Below are positions 24,223-43,020 of a stretch of 64,000 nucleotides of DNA, one piece after another; the first letter of the stretch is position 1; every line of letters starts with the position of its first letter. The stretch is taken from assembly GCA_020284085.1 (NCBI GenBank), contig JACEVL010000339.1, positions 259,501-323,500 on the forward strand. The letters are read 5' to 3'. The position numbers and the translations under genes were made by a program. Source of the stretch: Aporrectodea caliginosa. Its lineage: Eukaryota > Annelida > Clitellata > Crassiclitellata > Lumbricidae. The notes under the pieces were generated by a model. The model searched no databases. It was not told the DNA's origin and was given only the letters and a program-made list of their open reading frames with translations.

Positions 24223-24385
24223 TGGGCGTAGCCAGGAAAAAATTCGGAGGGGGTTTTAAGATTTCGGGGGTTTCCATTGGAGATGGTCTAAAAAACTAAG
24301 GTTTTGGTTATTTCCCATGTAAAAGCATATATAAAGCGCTTATTGGGGGGTTGAACCCGTAAAACCACCCCTAAATACGCCCATA
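24223..24385. mobile_element. small MITE
   Basis: The ends are inverted: ATGGGCGTAGCC on the left and AATACGCCCAT on the right (ATGGGCGTA shared). The inside is G-rich then C-rich (GGAGGGGG ... ACCACCCC), extending the pairing. The flanks carry a possible short ATC duplication. There is no coding capacity. Confidence 0.5.
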
Positions 24386-24540
24386 TCAACCATATAGTCC
24401 TACCCGACTCATCTGGTCTTCTACCTTCCAATTCTCGACCTAAACGACACCCAATGTAACATCTACTCTGCCCCTCTGACTCTCTGGAAACCGGACTCGG
24501 ACCTCCTTCGGATAACCATTTTAACAAACCCTCTGACTCG

Positions 24541-26020
24541 ACGCAGCGCTCGTGAATAAGCTTGTGCCCTGCGTTTGGTTTTCTAGTGGGGCTTTAGATG
24601 TTTGGGATTACAACTACGGTTACAATTTGGATGGGTTGTTCTACGCAACGAACTTGTATAATAATAGACTGAGAAGATAAATGGCACATGGTAGGTCTAC
24701 AGTGTGACAGAGCGATCGGGTTAGACCCACCCATTAGCACAAACTGCCGATGGGTGTAGCATGCAAGGAAAAAACTTACATACATATACATACACTCATA
24801 CAACCACAAAAATGCGATAAATCAGTCCTACACACAGATATGAGAAGCGTAGCAACATGAGACTTTAGGTTATTAGTTTGAGCGTTCGTTTGCCACGGGG
24901 ATTCCCTCTGAGACGCAAATTGTGTACAGGCCTTGAACAAATCCTTGACACATGATAAAAATTGCTCAGAGCTATCTATCAATGTTTAGTCATTTGATGG
25001 GAGCGCTTAAAAATACACAAAAATATGACATAAACAAACTGACAAGCAAACACAAAATACCAAAACACATAAAGAAACAAACCCACAAAAGACACAGATA
25101 GGCTATGTACAACAACATAGAACAAGCATAGTTCAAAATAAAAGGCAATAACATAGAGCTCCAGTACCTCTTAGGCCTATTATAGGGCCTAATACCGATT
25201 TTAATAGGCTATGTCTTAAAACTAGTGCCGACATGTGGAACTGATTCAGATCAAATTTTGCAATGCAAAGCAAATCCCACTAGTTAATAATTTTTCAATA
25301 GCAATAATTCAAAGTTTAGACAGTAGAAGAAATAAAAGACAACAGCGCACCGAGTATTTTAAAAATAATTTGTGTATATTTTTAAACAGGTGTAGAAATA
25401 TGGAACTGAAGCAGTTCAAATCATAAGTAGGGCTATATCATGTCTATGGTTTGCTACATTCCAAACCTCCTAATGTTTAGGCCTACGATAGTTAGCAACT
25501 CTGTTTTTGACATTCTTGGAAAGTGTATGGGAACTTTCCTTTTCTTAGCTTTATTCAGCAGTTCAACAACTGCCCTAGCATTCCCTCCACACGCAGAGTA
25601 GGCCAACGATTTCGTCGGCTTCCGTTTTTTCGACGGAGCGACACAAAATATTCTCCCAGCACATTTCAAAGTCCAATTTCATCCCATGAGATATTAAACT
25701 GAAGCATTAATGCAGTTGTTTAACCGTTGACTGAAAAAATCCAGACTTTTCTTCAGTTCGGCCCAGATAAACAAAAAATGTCTGCGTCAAAGGTTATGTA
25801 ACTATGTTAATGAGATACGTCACGTGGTAGGCTTCTTTAGCATTAGCTCACGCCCATGACTTCCCGACCCTTAGCTAGGATTTGGAAACATGCCACCAGG
25901 CCGTATAGCATAGGGCCTGAAAGGCCTTGAGCCACGCGGATATGTATTTATAGTACAATAATTATCATAATAATAATATTATTGAAGCCTGCACCATATA
26001 AAAATATCAACTTAGAAATG
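24541..26020. other. intergenic region between genes 2 and 3
   Basis: A family-C repeat copy lies at about 24541-24630. The rest has no recognised gene. An antisense frame at 25669-25454 encodes a basic peptide (KKRKPTK, KKRKVP) without known domain, and one at 24120-23854 is likewise unrecognised. Confidence 0.4.
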
Positions 26021-27289
26021 CAAACCAGTAACAGTTACGATTATCGGTGGAACTTAGAATTCTCTGTGTGTTCTGCATTGTGGTCATTATTTCAGACTTT
26101 GTTAAAGCAGCCAAAAGTATGATAAGAATGCCTTCGATCCGACGACGTGAATCTAAGGGATTGAATTTCATGCTGCTCGTAGTCTTCGGTAAGTAGGCCT
26201 AGGACTATACATCATTGTTCTGTGTGCGTAAGTGCGTCTTACTGCTGAGTAGCCTACCTTCATACACTACATACAAAATGAAGTTATTATGGCACTACAG
26301 TAACAGGATGAAATTTATATGAAATAATGAATGTTCAGTTTGCAGTTTGCCTGAATAAACTATTTATAATTCATAATGATTAATAATTTATGTGCAATGT
26401 ACATGTATGTTAGTTTTTTTAAGTTTATTTCTTTTTTAATATTTATGAAAGTCTGAGTTTAATTAATTAAGTTATCGGAATGTTTGAGCTAAAACAACTA
26501 CTAGCTGACCTAGCGTTGCTGTATTTCGTTACATATAGTATCAATCTGCTATAAGAATTGTTATGCACAGTCTGTATTTATTTAAAGAGTTCGCACTTCT
26601 GAACAATTCCTCGTCATTGGAAGAGACGTGCCGAGAAGTCAACGGTCAAAACCTCTGCTATTTTAAAGCCTGGGACGTTGGGGTGGATTGGGATACGGCC
26701 TGGGAACTGTGCAATTCAAGAAACGCGACACTGCCTGCTATTCGTAACCAAAATGAACAAGATTTTTTTGAAAAGTTTCTGAATATGCATTATGTCCGGC
26801 TCTGTCGTTTGGACATCCGGGAGAATCCATAAATACAAATACTGGACATGGTTGGATGGACGACAATTTTCCCGGGACGGTAAAACTGCATTCTTTGATT
26901 GGCATCACTTGACTTGCATTTATTGATTTGCATTCCTTGCTGTCATTTCTTAATCTGTCACCCTTGATTTAAATTTTCTCCATGTCAAATTAAACGACAA
27001 TTTCGATTTTGTCGTGTGTACTGGATTCAAATGTTGGCCTACTCAACGTCATCGTATTCATTATAAAGAAACTTTTCAAAGCATAGATGCTGAAGGTAAA
27101 GGCGTGAGCCATACATGAATGTTACAAATTTAGTTTTAGTTTGAATTAACTTTTGCTTGTATGCACAGCTTTTAAGCAGTTCGCGTTATTTTAGTAACCG
27201 ATAAGCTATTGGTAGGCCTTATATTAATCGTTTATTTTTTAAAATTATTATTGCTGTATTAATAATGATTGCTATAATTGGTAATAATA

Positions 27290-27560
27290 TTATTATTACA
27301 ATTTGGAAACAGAATGTTTGAATTTCTGGTCGAGCTGAATGGAACTCTTTACCAGAACCAATCCGAAGATCATCCTCAATTAATATTTTTAAATCTAAAC
27401 TTAAAACTTATCTCTTCTCTAAGTACTATGATTAGTAAGTACATTGTAACGCGTCCTTTGAGTAAGACTCTGTTTTATTAAGGCGCGTTATAAATATAAG
27501 TTGTATTGTATTGTATTGTATTGTTTTGTATTGTATTGTATTGTGTTGTATTGTAGCATC
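27290..27560 (+). pseudogene. LINE 3' end with (TTGTA)n tail in gene 3 intron
   Basis: The remnant protein resembles a LINE C-terminus (LVELNGTLYQNQSED, then FLNLNLKLISSLS), followed by a noncoding AGGCGCGTTATAAATATAAG block and a (TATTG)n tail at about 27501-27556. It is truncated at the 5' end. Confidence 0.55.
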
Positions 27561-27784
27561 TGTCGTTCCGCTATTTAATGCATGAGGTACTAGCCGAATC
27601 TCCAGCAAAAACAATTCGTAATCAGATCAATATCCAAAATTTAGAACAGAGACATAGTCTATGATGGATAGTTTATTTTGAGAAAGATAGGACACTCTGA
27701 TATAAATGAGGCTCCTGTGTGTGTTCATCATGCATTTGACGTGTTTTACAGAATCTCTTTTTGAATTTATTGCTATGCAAAAAT

Positions 27785-27900
27785 CATAATCGCAACCGTC
27801 ATCGTAATCTTAAACAGCAAATTTCTAACGCGTCACTCTAAAGCTTAGCGCAGGGCACCAGAATATTTACGAGCGCTGCGTCGAGTCAGACGGGTTGTCC
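27785..27900. repeat. family C repeat copy
   Basis: AAAGCTTAGCGCAGGGCACC ... ACGAGCGCTGCG is shared with 19900-19980, 33995-34075 and 44165-44235, in CTLD gene introns and spacers. Confidence 0.6.
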
Positions 27901-28269
27901 AAAGATCGATGTCCTTTGGAGGTCAAAGTCTGGTTACGAGACAGACCAGTGAGAGACAGATGCGCCTAACCGTTAGAAGAGAATGTGTGCTGAGTCGAGT
28001 TAGAAGGTAGAGTACGTTTATTTTCAGGCAGAGTGTTCGTGGCGCAGATTACACGACTTTGTCCGACTGGTGAATACAGGGGAGGTACAGAAAACCTCCA
28101 CAGAAGGAAAATATTGGCGCTACCACTGGGTTGAAGCCGACACGACCTGGCGAAGGATCACGCGGGTTTCGTGCCTTGGCAAAGCAGGTTAATAAGTCGG
28201 GCCCAACAAGCGATCCTGATTCCTGAACTGTAGCAAGAGTTCCGTTTATTTCATCTCACATAATCATGT

Positions 28270-28800
28270 GCATTTAGTTTTATATGTATGCATGCATGCA
28301 TGTATGTATGTATGCATGTATGTATGTATGCATGTATTGTAACGGAAATCGGCCTTCGTCTCAGGTGCCGAATGTAGGCAGCGTGTCGCTCAGATGAGAG
28401 CGTAAACTGTAAAGGCTTCCGTCGTCTATCGAAGGGCTGAACGTCTGCCACTCGATCAGCCCGTGCTCAGTCAACCACCCGAAAGGATTCAACACCGGAA
28501 AGTTTAAAGACAATCTTTTATTCTTTCGGAAATATTCAGCACAGCTCACATCGACTCGAGCACAACCACAAGAAGCTTCAACGGCATACCACCAACTCAA
28601 CAACCAACACCACACTTGTTGTATTTCGGCTTAACGACACTTTTTCATATCGAAGATGATTAGTGTCGGAGGCAGAAAGCAACCTCGTACTCCACGTTTA
28701 TATTGCGACCGAGCCACCCGCAGTAAAGATCCGAGAAATTAATCTCTGATAAACCGACCCGACCGGGAAGCGAACCCGGGGCGCCGGCGTGACAAGCAGG
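28270..28800. repeat. (ATGT/ATGC)n run and tRNA-like repeat segment
   Basis: 28278-28336 is a tetranucleotide run. About 28640-28800 on the minus strand ends with a tRNA-like stretch (GCCTGCTTGTCACGCCGGCG, then CCCGGGTTCGCTTCCCGG), which I read as the promoter-bearing head of a SINE rather than a real tRNA. Confidence 0.45.
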
Positions 28801-28859
28801 CTACACCCACTCAACAGGACCAACACCACACTTAACTACTCGCCGGTTTATATACACAC

Positions 28860-29235
28860 AGGCAGGGCAGGGAGGCCCGGAGGGCGAGAAGGAGGCCAAG
28901 GCAAGAGACCAGGAGGCCAAGGCAGGCGGCCAAGGCAAGAAACCAGGAGGCCAAGGCAGGAGACCAAGAGACCAAGGCAGGAGGCCAAGGCAGGAGACCA
29001 GAAGGCCAAGGCAGGAGGCCAAGGCAACAGACCAGGAGGCCAAGGCAGGAGGCCAGAAGGCCAAGGCAGGAGGCCAAGGCAACAGACCAGGAGGCAAAGG
29101 CAGGAGACCAGGAGGCCAAGGCAGGAGGCCAAGGCAAGAGACCAGGGGGCCAAGGCAGGAGGCCAAGGCAACCTAGAGAGCGCCGCCGGCGGGGGAGTAG
29201 GAGGCCAAGGCGAGAGGCTAGGGCAAGAGGCCAAG
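28860..29235. repeat. GC-rich minisatellite (AGGCCAAGGCAGG)n
   Basis: About 30 imperfect units built from GGCCAAGGCA and GGAGACCAGG. It is strikingly G/A-rich on the + strand. Long open frames on both strands are artefacts of the repeat. It lies between the two CTLD-A exons of gene 3. Confidence 0.9.
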
Positions 29236-29279
29236 GCAGCGAATCCAACCTGGGGAACCACCCGGGCACCAGTGTGCAT

Positions 29280-29460
29280 GAGCCCTTGTTATAGCGCCCC
29301 TTCAAGATTTCTACTCAGAGGCGCTCCCGACTACAGCGCGGACACTGAATTGGAGTTGCACGCCGAAGCGCATGAGCAATTGCGAGTGAGGACTTGCCTA
29401 GGGTCCCTACGCGGCGGCTTGAGGTGGATTCGAACCCGCAACCCTCCAGCTGCAAGGATG
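29280..29460 (-). repeat. tRNA-derived SINE, antisense
   Basis: The reverse complement matches 56915-57120 over most of its length, including GGTTCGAATCCACCTCAAG-type B box, TAGGGACCCTAGGCAAGTCC, TTGCTCATGCGCTTCGGCGT and the 3' end GAGCGCCTCTGAGTAG..GGGGCGCTATAACAAG. Confidence 0.8.
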
Positions 29461-30629
29461 CAAATTATAATGTTTATTCGCTTTGTCCATGTGATCATAA
29501 CAGTTACTGACGCTTATCTACTTCATTTTTAGACGATATATACCAAGCACATATACATGAACAAAACGATTCAACTATTATAGTTAGTATGCATCCTATT
29601 TTGATGGGAAACCTGCGTGATCCCTACCACTACATTTGTAAATATTCAGGTGAGAGATTACTTACCTAATTTACAGTCTTTTAACCAAGCGCACAAGTTC
29701 GAGTAAGAAATGTTTAAGCATTAGCACAATAAAACAGTTATGTAATTCTATAATTCTTCATGAGTAGGTTTAAAATGTGCAAAATAAGAATAAACAGTTT
29801 CAGACATTGTAGATATAAATGTCAAGACCTTTCATGTAAAATTTGCTGGCACACAACGACTTTCTCATAGACTGTCGTAGATTTTGTCATTTAACTCCGA
29901 TTAGGACCTGCTCTTATTTTTTAACTCCCAAAGTAAGCTTGTTGTCCAATAAAAGACATTAGTTTGCTTCATGTACATGCGCTGCAGACACCATTGAAGT
30001 ATAATAAATGTTGATCTGTTTAGGATCCTTGTGCGGCTACTTTAACCACACGATAAAAATCACGAGAGGATGTATAAGATTTAGTGACGACAAACGATCG
30101 TGGTATGATGCGAGAAATGAATGTATTAGAACTGGTGGAGATCTGGCAATCCTAGACTATCTTGATCTACGTGAATACTCACGACGTGACTTTGAGCACT
30201 TATGTCATTGGATTGGGTACAGACGGGTTTCTTGGCGTTGGAATTTGAATAAAAACGGTTTGTAACAAATAACTCTATTAACATCCATCTGAAAAGAGTT
30301 ACAGCAGAATGTGAACAATTTAATTTTATCGAACTAAAATCCAGGTTGAAAAAGTAAAGAAAGAGCAAAATAAAGAGAGATACACGTCTCTCTTTATTTG
30401 TACTTTTCAGCTAGGTGAATTTAAGCCCAAAATGTGTCCTTGTCAACAGACGCTCGTGGAAGTTCGGCTAATTGTCAACAGATAATAATTGTCTCTGAAT
30501 GTTCTCTTTACTTTCTCCATCATCCATCAGAATAGATTCATATACAATTGGACTAATTCCATGTGTTTGGGAACCACCTTATTTGCCGGAACTCATTGAA
30601 AAAATCTATGGCAGATAAATTGTAATTGT

Positions 30630-30960
30630 AATCGAACATTTATATAGCGCCGCTCAGAAATCAGCAGCGCTCTCGACCTGCTTCAGTGCCTGCGTCTGGG
30701 AACAACAAAGTCTTAAGGCGTCTACGGAACTGTTAAGGTGAGAATGATGGCTAGTAACTCAGAACGAAGAGACTGGGGAAGAAAGTTCCAATCTGATGGG
30801 CCAACACGGGCAAGGCACCTAGAGTGGGCCGTAGCAGAGCGCATGCGAGGGACAACGATAAGGCCACGGGTCGAAGTTCGCAAAGCGGCCCTCGCAGGTA
30901 AGGAGGAGACAAAGGTGCAAAAAGACCTCAGATAAGGAAGGGTTCAGTCCCATGTGTAAA
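30630..30960. repeat. composite SINE-like repeat in gene 3 intron
   Basis: It begins ATTTATATAGCGCCGCTCAG, a common SINE 3'-end motif read in reverse, and continues through GGGGAAGAAAGTTCCAATCTG and GCGAGGGACAACGATAAGGC. The open frame at 30738-30935 lies inside it and is not a credible gene. Confidence 0.45.
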
Positions 30961-31639
30961 TCCGTTGGCAAAGGTGGGTGATATTTAGAACTGGAGCGGT
31001 GAAACAGATAAGAACAACGTGAAACTTTGTAAATATACGTTTTTAGCTGTAATTAACTACTGTAGCTCCTGTGTCTGATGCTCTAAGCATCAACGAGGGC
31101 ACACCAAAATTCCACTAAGTCAGTCCGCTGTTGTCGATAACCTCATCAAACAATGAGTCTAAATAGTTTTAGGACTCTTCTGTTGTAGCAAGTGAAGAAG
31201 ATGATGCTAAATACACCAATTGGTCTATCGATTGGGATCCATTAAAAACTGGAGACTGTATTTCAATCAATGCCTCGGATGGAAAATGGAAGGCAATCGG
31301 ATGCTTGGAAAAACGAAAGGTCGTTTGTCAAAGAGGTCAGCATTACCAGTTTTCTTTGCTGCAATTGAAAACATGTAGACCAACTGCAACTAAAACTGAT
31401 ATGACGCTAATTTGTTTGAAAAGACATGCACCATTGATCACATCTGAGTTACCTTCGTTTTTAGTACATAGCATCTTAAAAATCATGGAATAATAGAATG
31501 CTGAGTATAAAGTTAGACTGAAAATAAAATTGTCTATTAGACATATTAGAACAAAGTTCATTAGAACCTCGGAGCTGTCACGCTGAGGAAATAAGAAAGT
31601 CTTCAATAGCCCAAACCTTGCAGACTATTATATAGACTA

Positions 31640-32224
31640 TACACCGTGATTCAATAAAAAGTAAGCCAAACTTAATAAAGAAATATTAAAGCTTGAACTA
31701 TATTTTATTGACAATATTTTCAAAATAAAAATATGCAAATACTTACTTTTCATTTTAATGCCCTCCGGTTTATGTTTCCTACTCAAACAATCAGACGATA
31801 ATACGATTGAAAACATAAATAGAAACTAGCCATTTCGGGGAAAAAGCCTTTTAGTAAAGCACATTTACACATTAGATAAGGTTTGCAGGAATCCAAGAAT
31901 TACAGCAGCCGTCAATTTCTACAAAAGTTTCCAGAAAAACACTGGACCAGAAGCAGATTAGATAAATTGCAAATTGCTTCGAAAAATTAGCGTAACACGG
32001 TCAGTCGACCGCGTCATTTGTAGCGGCAGACGAAGGTCACCGCGCACTGAAGAAAACGTTTCCCAATGGCATGGCCAGCGCCTCCAGGCCTACATCTTTG
32101 AAAATTAAATAATCAAACCATACTACTGAGAGTTCCTTCACAAAAATATGAAATTCTGCTTTCATGTTAGAAGTACTTATATGCAGTACAAAGTTTGGCT
32201 TACTTTTTATTGAATCACGGTGTA
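31640..32224. mobile_element. Tc1/mariner-like element with about 35-bp perfect inverted repeats
   Basis: The left end TACACCGTGATTCAATAAAA continues AAGTAAGCCAAACTT. The same sequence appears in reverse complement at 32190-32224. The ends are perfect over about 34 bp and flanked by TA on both sides. The inside (about 32010-32070) has a short stretch reminiscent of a mariner/Tc1 transposase N-terminus (VTRSVDR..GRRRSPRTEENV), otherwise degenerate. It sits in the intron between CTLD-B exon 5 and the stalk of gene 3. Confidence 0.8.
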
Positions 32225-32820
32225 TATTCATTTCTTTTATATAAAATTGAGTTATTTCAACGCAAATGCTATACACTTGAATTAAAAGCATAAACTCTTA
32301 GCTTCATATCTGAATTTTTCTGCCTTTTTCTATAAGTGTCTGTGATCTCAGCAAAGGCAGTGAATGAATCGTATAACAGCACAACGTCAAGTCCACAAGT
32401 TCAGATAGCTTCAAGCTGTAAGTATAAGAATAGGCCTAATAATAATTTAACGATCTCATGTTCATTGGAAACGCTTGTTTGTCTCAAATCCGAATGTTTT
32501 ATTCTAGGTTGTGAATGGTTATGCGCTTATCATCCTTTGCTTTTAGAGCCATTTTTTTACTTGAGAATTAAGTTGTAATGAGGCCCTTTAGGTGACTCGC
32601 TTACGTACATGAATTCGAGGTAATTGGACTTTCTCATGCATCAGATATCACTCTTGGAATAATGCTGCATGGAATACATGCACTCATCTGATGTGATCAA
32701 ACTCCAAATGCTATCTCTGCATTCTTTGGGATGCACCTGTTTTAATAAACTAGGCAGCCAGGTAAGTATTAGTACGTTATTGCTTACCCTCCATAACTTG
32801 ACTTAGTTTATCCTCTTCAT

Positions 32821-33010
32821 CGGGAACACGGTGTCCGATTGGTTAGAGCGCTTGGCCTGTAACGCGGGGAGTTCAGGTTCGAGCCTCGTCGAAGCAGCTA
32901 CTGTGTACGGAACACTCACAATTGGTGAGAGCCATCGATGTTCTGTCGTATGGTCGTGTGCATTTCTGAAGTTTGGAAAGAGGGCAGTATCAAAATAAGT
33001 TGCATTGTAT
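32821..33010 (+). repeat. tRNA-derived SINE
   Basis: A tRNA-like head: GGTTAGAGCGCTTGGCCTGT (A-box region), then AGTTCAGGTTCGAGCC (B box). A body follows, ending in GTATCAAAATAAGTTGCATT. A related body occurs at about 57470-57615. It lacks the structure of a complete tRNA gene. Confidence 0.65.
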
Positions 33011-33319
33011 TGTATGATAACGGATATTTGGACCGGGCTTCTCTGATTGGTTTTTACTATATGACTACGACCTCACTTGAAGCGACCTTCAATTGAAGCC
33101 ATATTCGTCTTGATAACTGCGATAGTAAATGGCTCTTTCTACAGGTCACTAAGAGATTCTACATGTATGTCACTGCTTTGATACGTACATTGATACAGCC
33201 ATAAGAGTTTGTTGCTATCATTTATGCGTCTCGGTCTTTTTCCTAAACATCGATAACCAAACTTTACACAGCAACACTGATTAGATAAGTCGTCCGGTAT
33301 CTGCTCCATTGCCAACTCA

Positions 33320-33480
33320 GTTATAATGAGTATACCGACAGCACACTGTCGGTGGGAAGATGAGACGGCGAGGCAGAGGACTGGGTATACCCACCCTCAT
33401 AGGCCGAGGCTAACAAAATGACGTTGCTAACACCTCATACCCGTGGCTGTCCCAGAGCTAGCTTAAGGTACTCCTCTTCC
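33320..33480 (+). repeat. SINE body related to 38085-38280
   Basis: GTCGGTGGGAAGATGAGACG GCGAGG matches the reverse complement of about 38088-38130. No gene is present here. Confidence 0.5.
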
Positions 33481-34289
33481 TCTTCCTCCTAGTAAATAAA
33501 AACCAGCACACTGTGCAACTTCATACCAACATTATTTTAAAATATTTTTTTCACCGAGGCTAAGATTAAAATATTAAGTCACTAACACTTAATGGCTTCC
33601 TCTCAGGGATAGATTAAAGGACCGCTTATCTTCATCTTACATATCGGCCTATGCGCTGAAATAGTTGTCATTTTGTGTATGAAGACTTACCTATTTACCA
33701 GTTGTGCATTGTGTCGAGACCTATATCAAATTCGTAGTGACCTTATAGGTCTAGCGACGTTCCCCGTTCCCTCTTTGCCTTTGCCGATTGATAGGCTCTT
33801 GGCAAGGGCAGAATCTCCACACGAGCCATTGCAATAATTTCTTCGTCGTCTGTTATTTTTAATTTTTTCAGACATCTCCACAATAATTATTGTTGTCGCG
33901 ATTTTTCTACTCCTTGTTTCAAACGCAATTGTTGCAGTTTCTGTTAGAAGCTATATGTAAGTATTTTTTTAATATTAATCGTTAGTAGGCCTAATCGTAA
34001 TTGTAATCTCAGAATGTCTAATGTGCTGCTTAAGGTTAGCGCAGAGCACCAGCTTATTCAAGAGCGCTGTATCGTGTCAGCGGGGCTGTTTAGAACCGTA
34101 GGCCTACCTTTATTAATATACTTGCATGGTAACTGCAACAAAATCACTGTGAGTGTTTTTACATAATAGACATTTGAGAAAAATTAAGTAAACATCAAGT
34201 AGCATAAGTAATCTTTGACTTCCATAGAGTACCATTCAGATTGTAAAGATCGGATGTTGAAACGTCGCTAATCATATCCAGATGTGATA

Positions 34290-34428
34290 TGGTTCATACG
34301 GACTGATCTTTTAGATGTTGACCTAATTACGGCTTGGTTTTGGTGTGCCACCTGTTGATGCCTTGTGCATTAGACACCGGCGAAATAGAAGTTGCTGATT
34401 ACAATTACAATTACAATTACAATGATTT
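34290..34428 (+). repeat. SINE family B copy with (ATTACA)n tail
   Basis: The core is GACTGATCTTTTAGATGTTG, then GGCTTGGTTTTGGTGTGCCA, then GATGCCTTGTGCATTAGACA, with a TACAATTACAAT tail. Other copies: 7395-7512 (-), 7922-8040 (+), 35105-35210 (+), 40335-40410 (-), 43895-43985 (+), 46125-46245 (-), 53935-54035 (+), 62590-62685 (-). Confidence 0.8.
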
Positions 34429-34609
34429 TATGCAGTTTCGATTACTGATGAATGTTGATGTTTTTGATGATGCTTTTAGGAATAGGAAAGCGATGTCCTC
34501 TTCGAATACTGGTACACAGTCGAATGTTGGTTATCAGATTTTCCGGACAACTCAGAGTCAATCGGATTCAAACCGTACAGAAATCCAACTGCTACCCGAA
34601 CATGACTAG

Positions 34610-35940
34610 ATTGGCCGAGATGGAGTTCACGCGGAACTATACTGAAGCCCATATAACATACTAGGCCTATAGAAATTGTTTATGTACTTATTGACATTGT
34701 TTTGAGAATAGTATGACGTTTTGTTTACTAGCTCTAAATACGTGTTCCAATATGTTACTTTTACTAAACTTCGCATGTCAACCGTTTTCATATCTGTATG
34801 AACGTTTTTGCGACATTTTGAAGTTGACTTGAACCCTTTGAAGTTAATATTTTGAGAGTTTAATTGTTTTTACTGTTTAATTTGTTACTAAAATCTGCCA
34901 AGAAACAGGTAAGTCTCTCAAACAAATGACCTTTGGTGGATGAGCGGGTGAGTGGGTGGATGGCTGGATGGATAGATGGACAGACAGAGGGATAGGCTGC
35001 TGACGTTGATGTTGCCTTTCCATTTGAAATTTATTGCTCAGCGAAGTCTGTCGATAATTAGTCATCTGGTGGCGGCGCTTAATAAATACAAGAAAATATG
35101 TCTCTGGGACTGATCTTCTAGATATTGACCTGATTGCGGCTTGGGCTTTGGCGCGCAATCGGTGGATGCCTTGTGCATTGGACATCGGCGCGATAGAAGT
35201 TGCTAACGGTGTGGTTGTGCGCGCGTTACAAATTTAATTACTAATAATAATAAGCAAGATAACAATATGTGAGAATGACAATGCTGAAGAAGAGCTGATT
35301 GCGCGTGCAGACAAAAAGCTCTTCTAGAGATCACAGTTCAGCAACTGGTCACTGTATTTATCGGCTCTTGTCACCTCTTCGTGACGACAAGTAGGCCTAC
35401 TTACCTCGCAAGAGATGACATCCTTTCATACTACCTATTGTTGAATCGTAACTGCTTAAAAGTATTCTTGCTAATCAATGCGTCTTTAGTCATATTTAAT
35501 TGTGCATCTGTTACCTTACAATCTTCTCTTGTTTATTTTTAAAGCAATTTATGTAATCGTTGTATACAATGTAATACATGTGCGCTTGTCATATCCAAAT
35601 AAAGGCTACTTACTTACTTACTTACTCACTAATAATACATATTATTAAGTAGGTGCGTAATGGCTTAGGATAGATAGTCTTTTTGCTGAGTGTTGCATCC
35701 GGACCGCGAGATGAGAAATCATTGCCAGTTCTTGTTGACCTGGTGAGGTCGTACAGCGAAGAAAAAACATGCAACAGATACATGTAACTTACAGGCCTCT
35801 GTGCAATCAGCTGACTTGAGCATGTGAGAACAATTGAGCCTCCAAGCTGATAGAAATCCTGATTTTTATGTTTCGACTATAATTATCACAATTATCTAAT
35901 CATTTGAGCTATAGTATGAAAACAAATGCTGAATAGCAAT
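34610..35940. other. intergenic region between genes 3 and 4
   Basis: It contains a family-B SINE (35105-35210) and a repeat ending CTTGTCATATCCAAATAAAG GCTACTTACTTACTTACTTA (about 35560-35635). The reverse complement of that repeat occurs at 8743-8785. No gene found. Confidence 0.5.
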
Positions 35941-36029
35941 AGTAACCGTTAGGCCTACATTTGGAACGTTCGTGTAATGTAAAATTCGATGGGTCTGCAT
36001 TTCGCTTCTCATGCAAAGAGATAAGCACA

Positions 36030-43020
<6,991 letters not shown>

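Larger units (their letters stand above)
26128..34609 (+). pseudogene. receptor gene 3: frameshifted, ITAM-less double-CTLD receptor copy
   Basis: Exons: 26128-26188 signal (an in-frame ATG also at 26119); 26588-26879 and 29533-29649 CTLD-A; 30024-30257 and 31189-31335 CTLD-B; 32352-32417 (or from 32361) stalk; 33872-33956 TM; 34480-34609 tail. Exon 2 is 292 nt against 291 in genes 1 and 2: an extra T at 26790/26791 shifts the frame and leads to a stop at 26832. I could not find stalk exon 7; joining exon 6 directly to the TM exon keeps frame. All other exons are open. The tail keeps YQIF, but the second ITAM tyrosine is replaced (NRTEI) with a two-residue deletion, and the third Tyr is also gone. 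It is either a pseudogene or a non-signalling copy if the inserted base is an assembly error. Confidence 0.8.

Noticed and set aside
28789..29532. 247-aa open frame rich in Gly/Arg/Gln and its antisense Leu/Pro frames
   Set aside because: Minisatellite plus SINE; open in several frames at once and lies in an intron.
32850..32900. tRNA gene
   Set aside because: A- and B-box words are present, but there is no closed acceptor stem and related bodies recur, so it is a SINE head. The same applies to 38200-38280, 56920-56980 and 28760-28800.
32850..32935. Stalk exon 7 of gene 3 ending CAATTG|GTGAG
   Set aside because: It lies in a SINE body and lacks the ES.SVSY-like sequence of exon 7.
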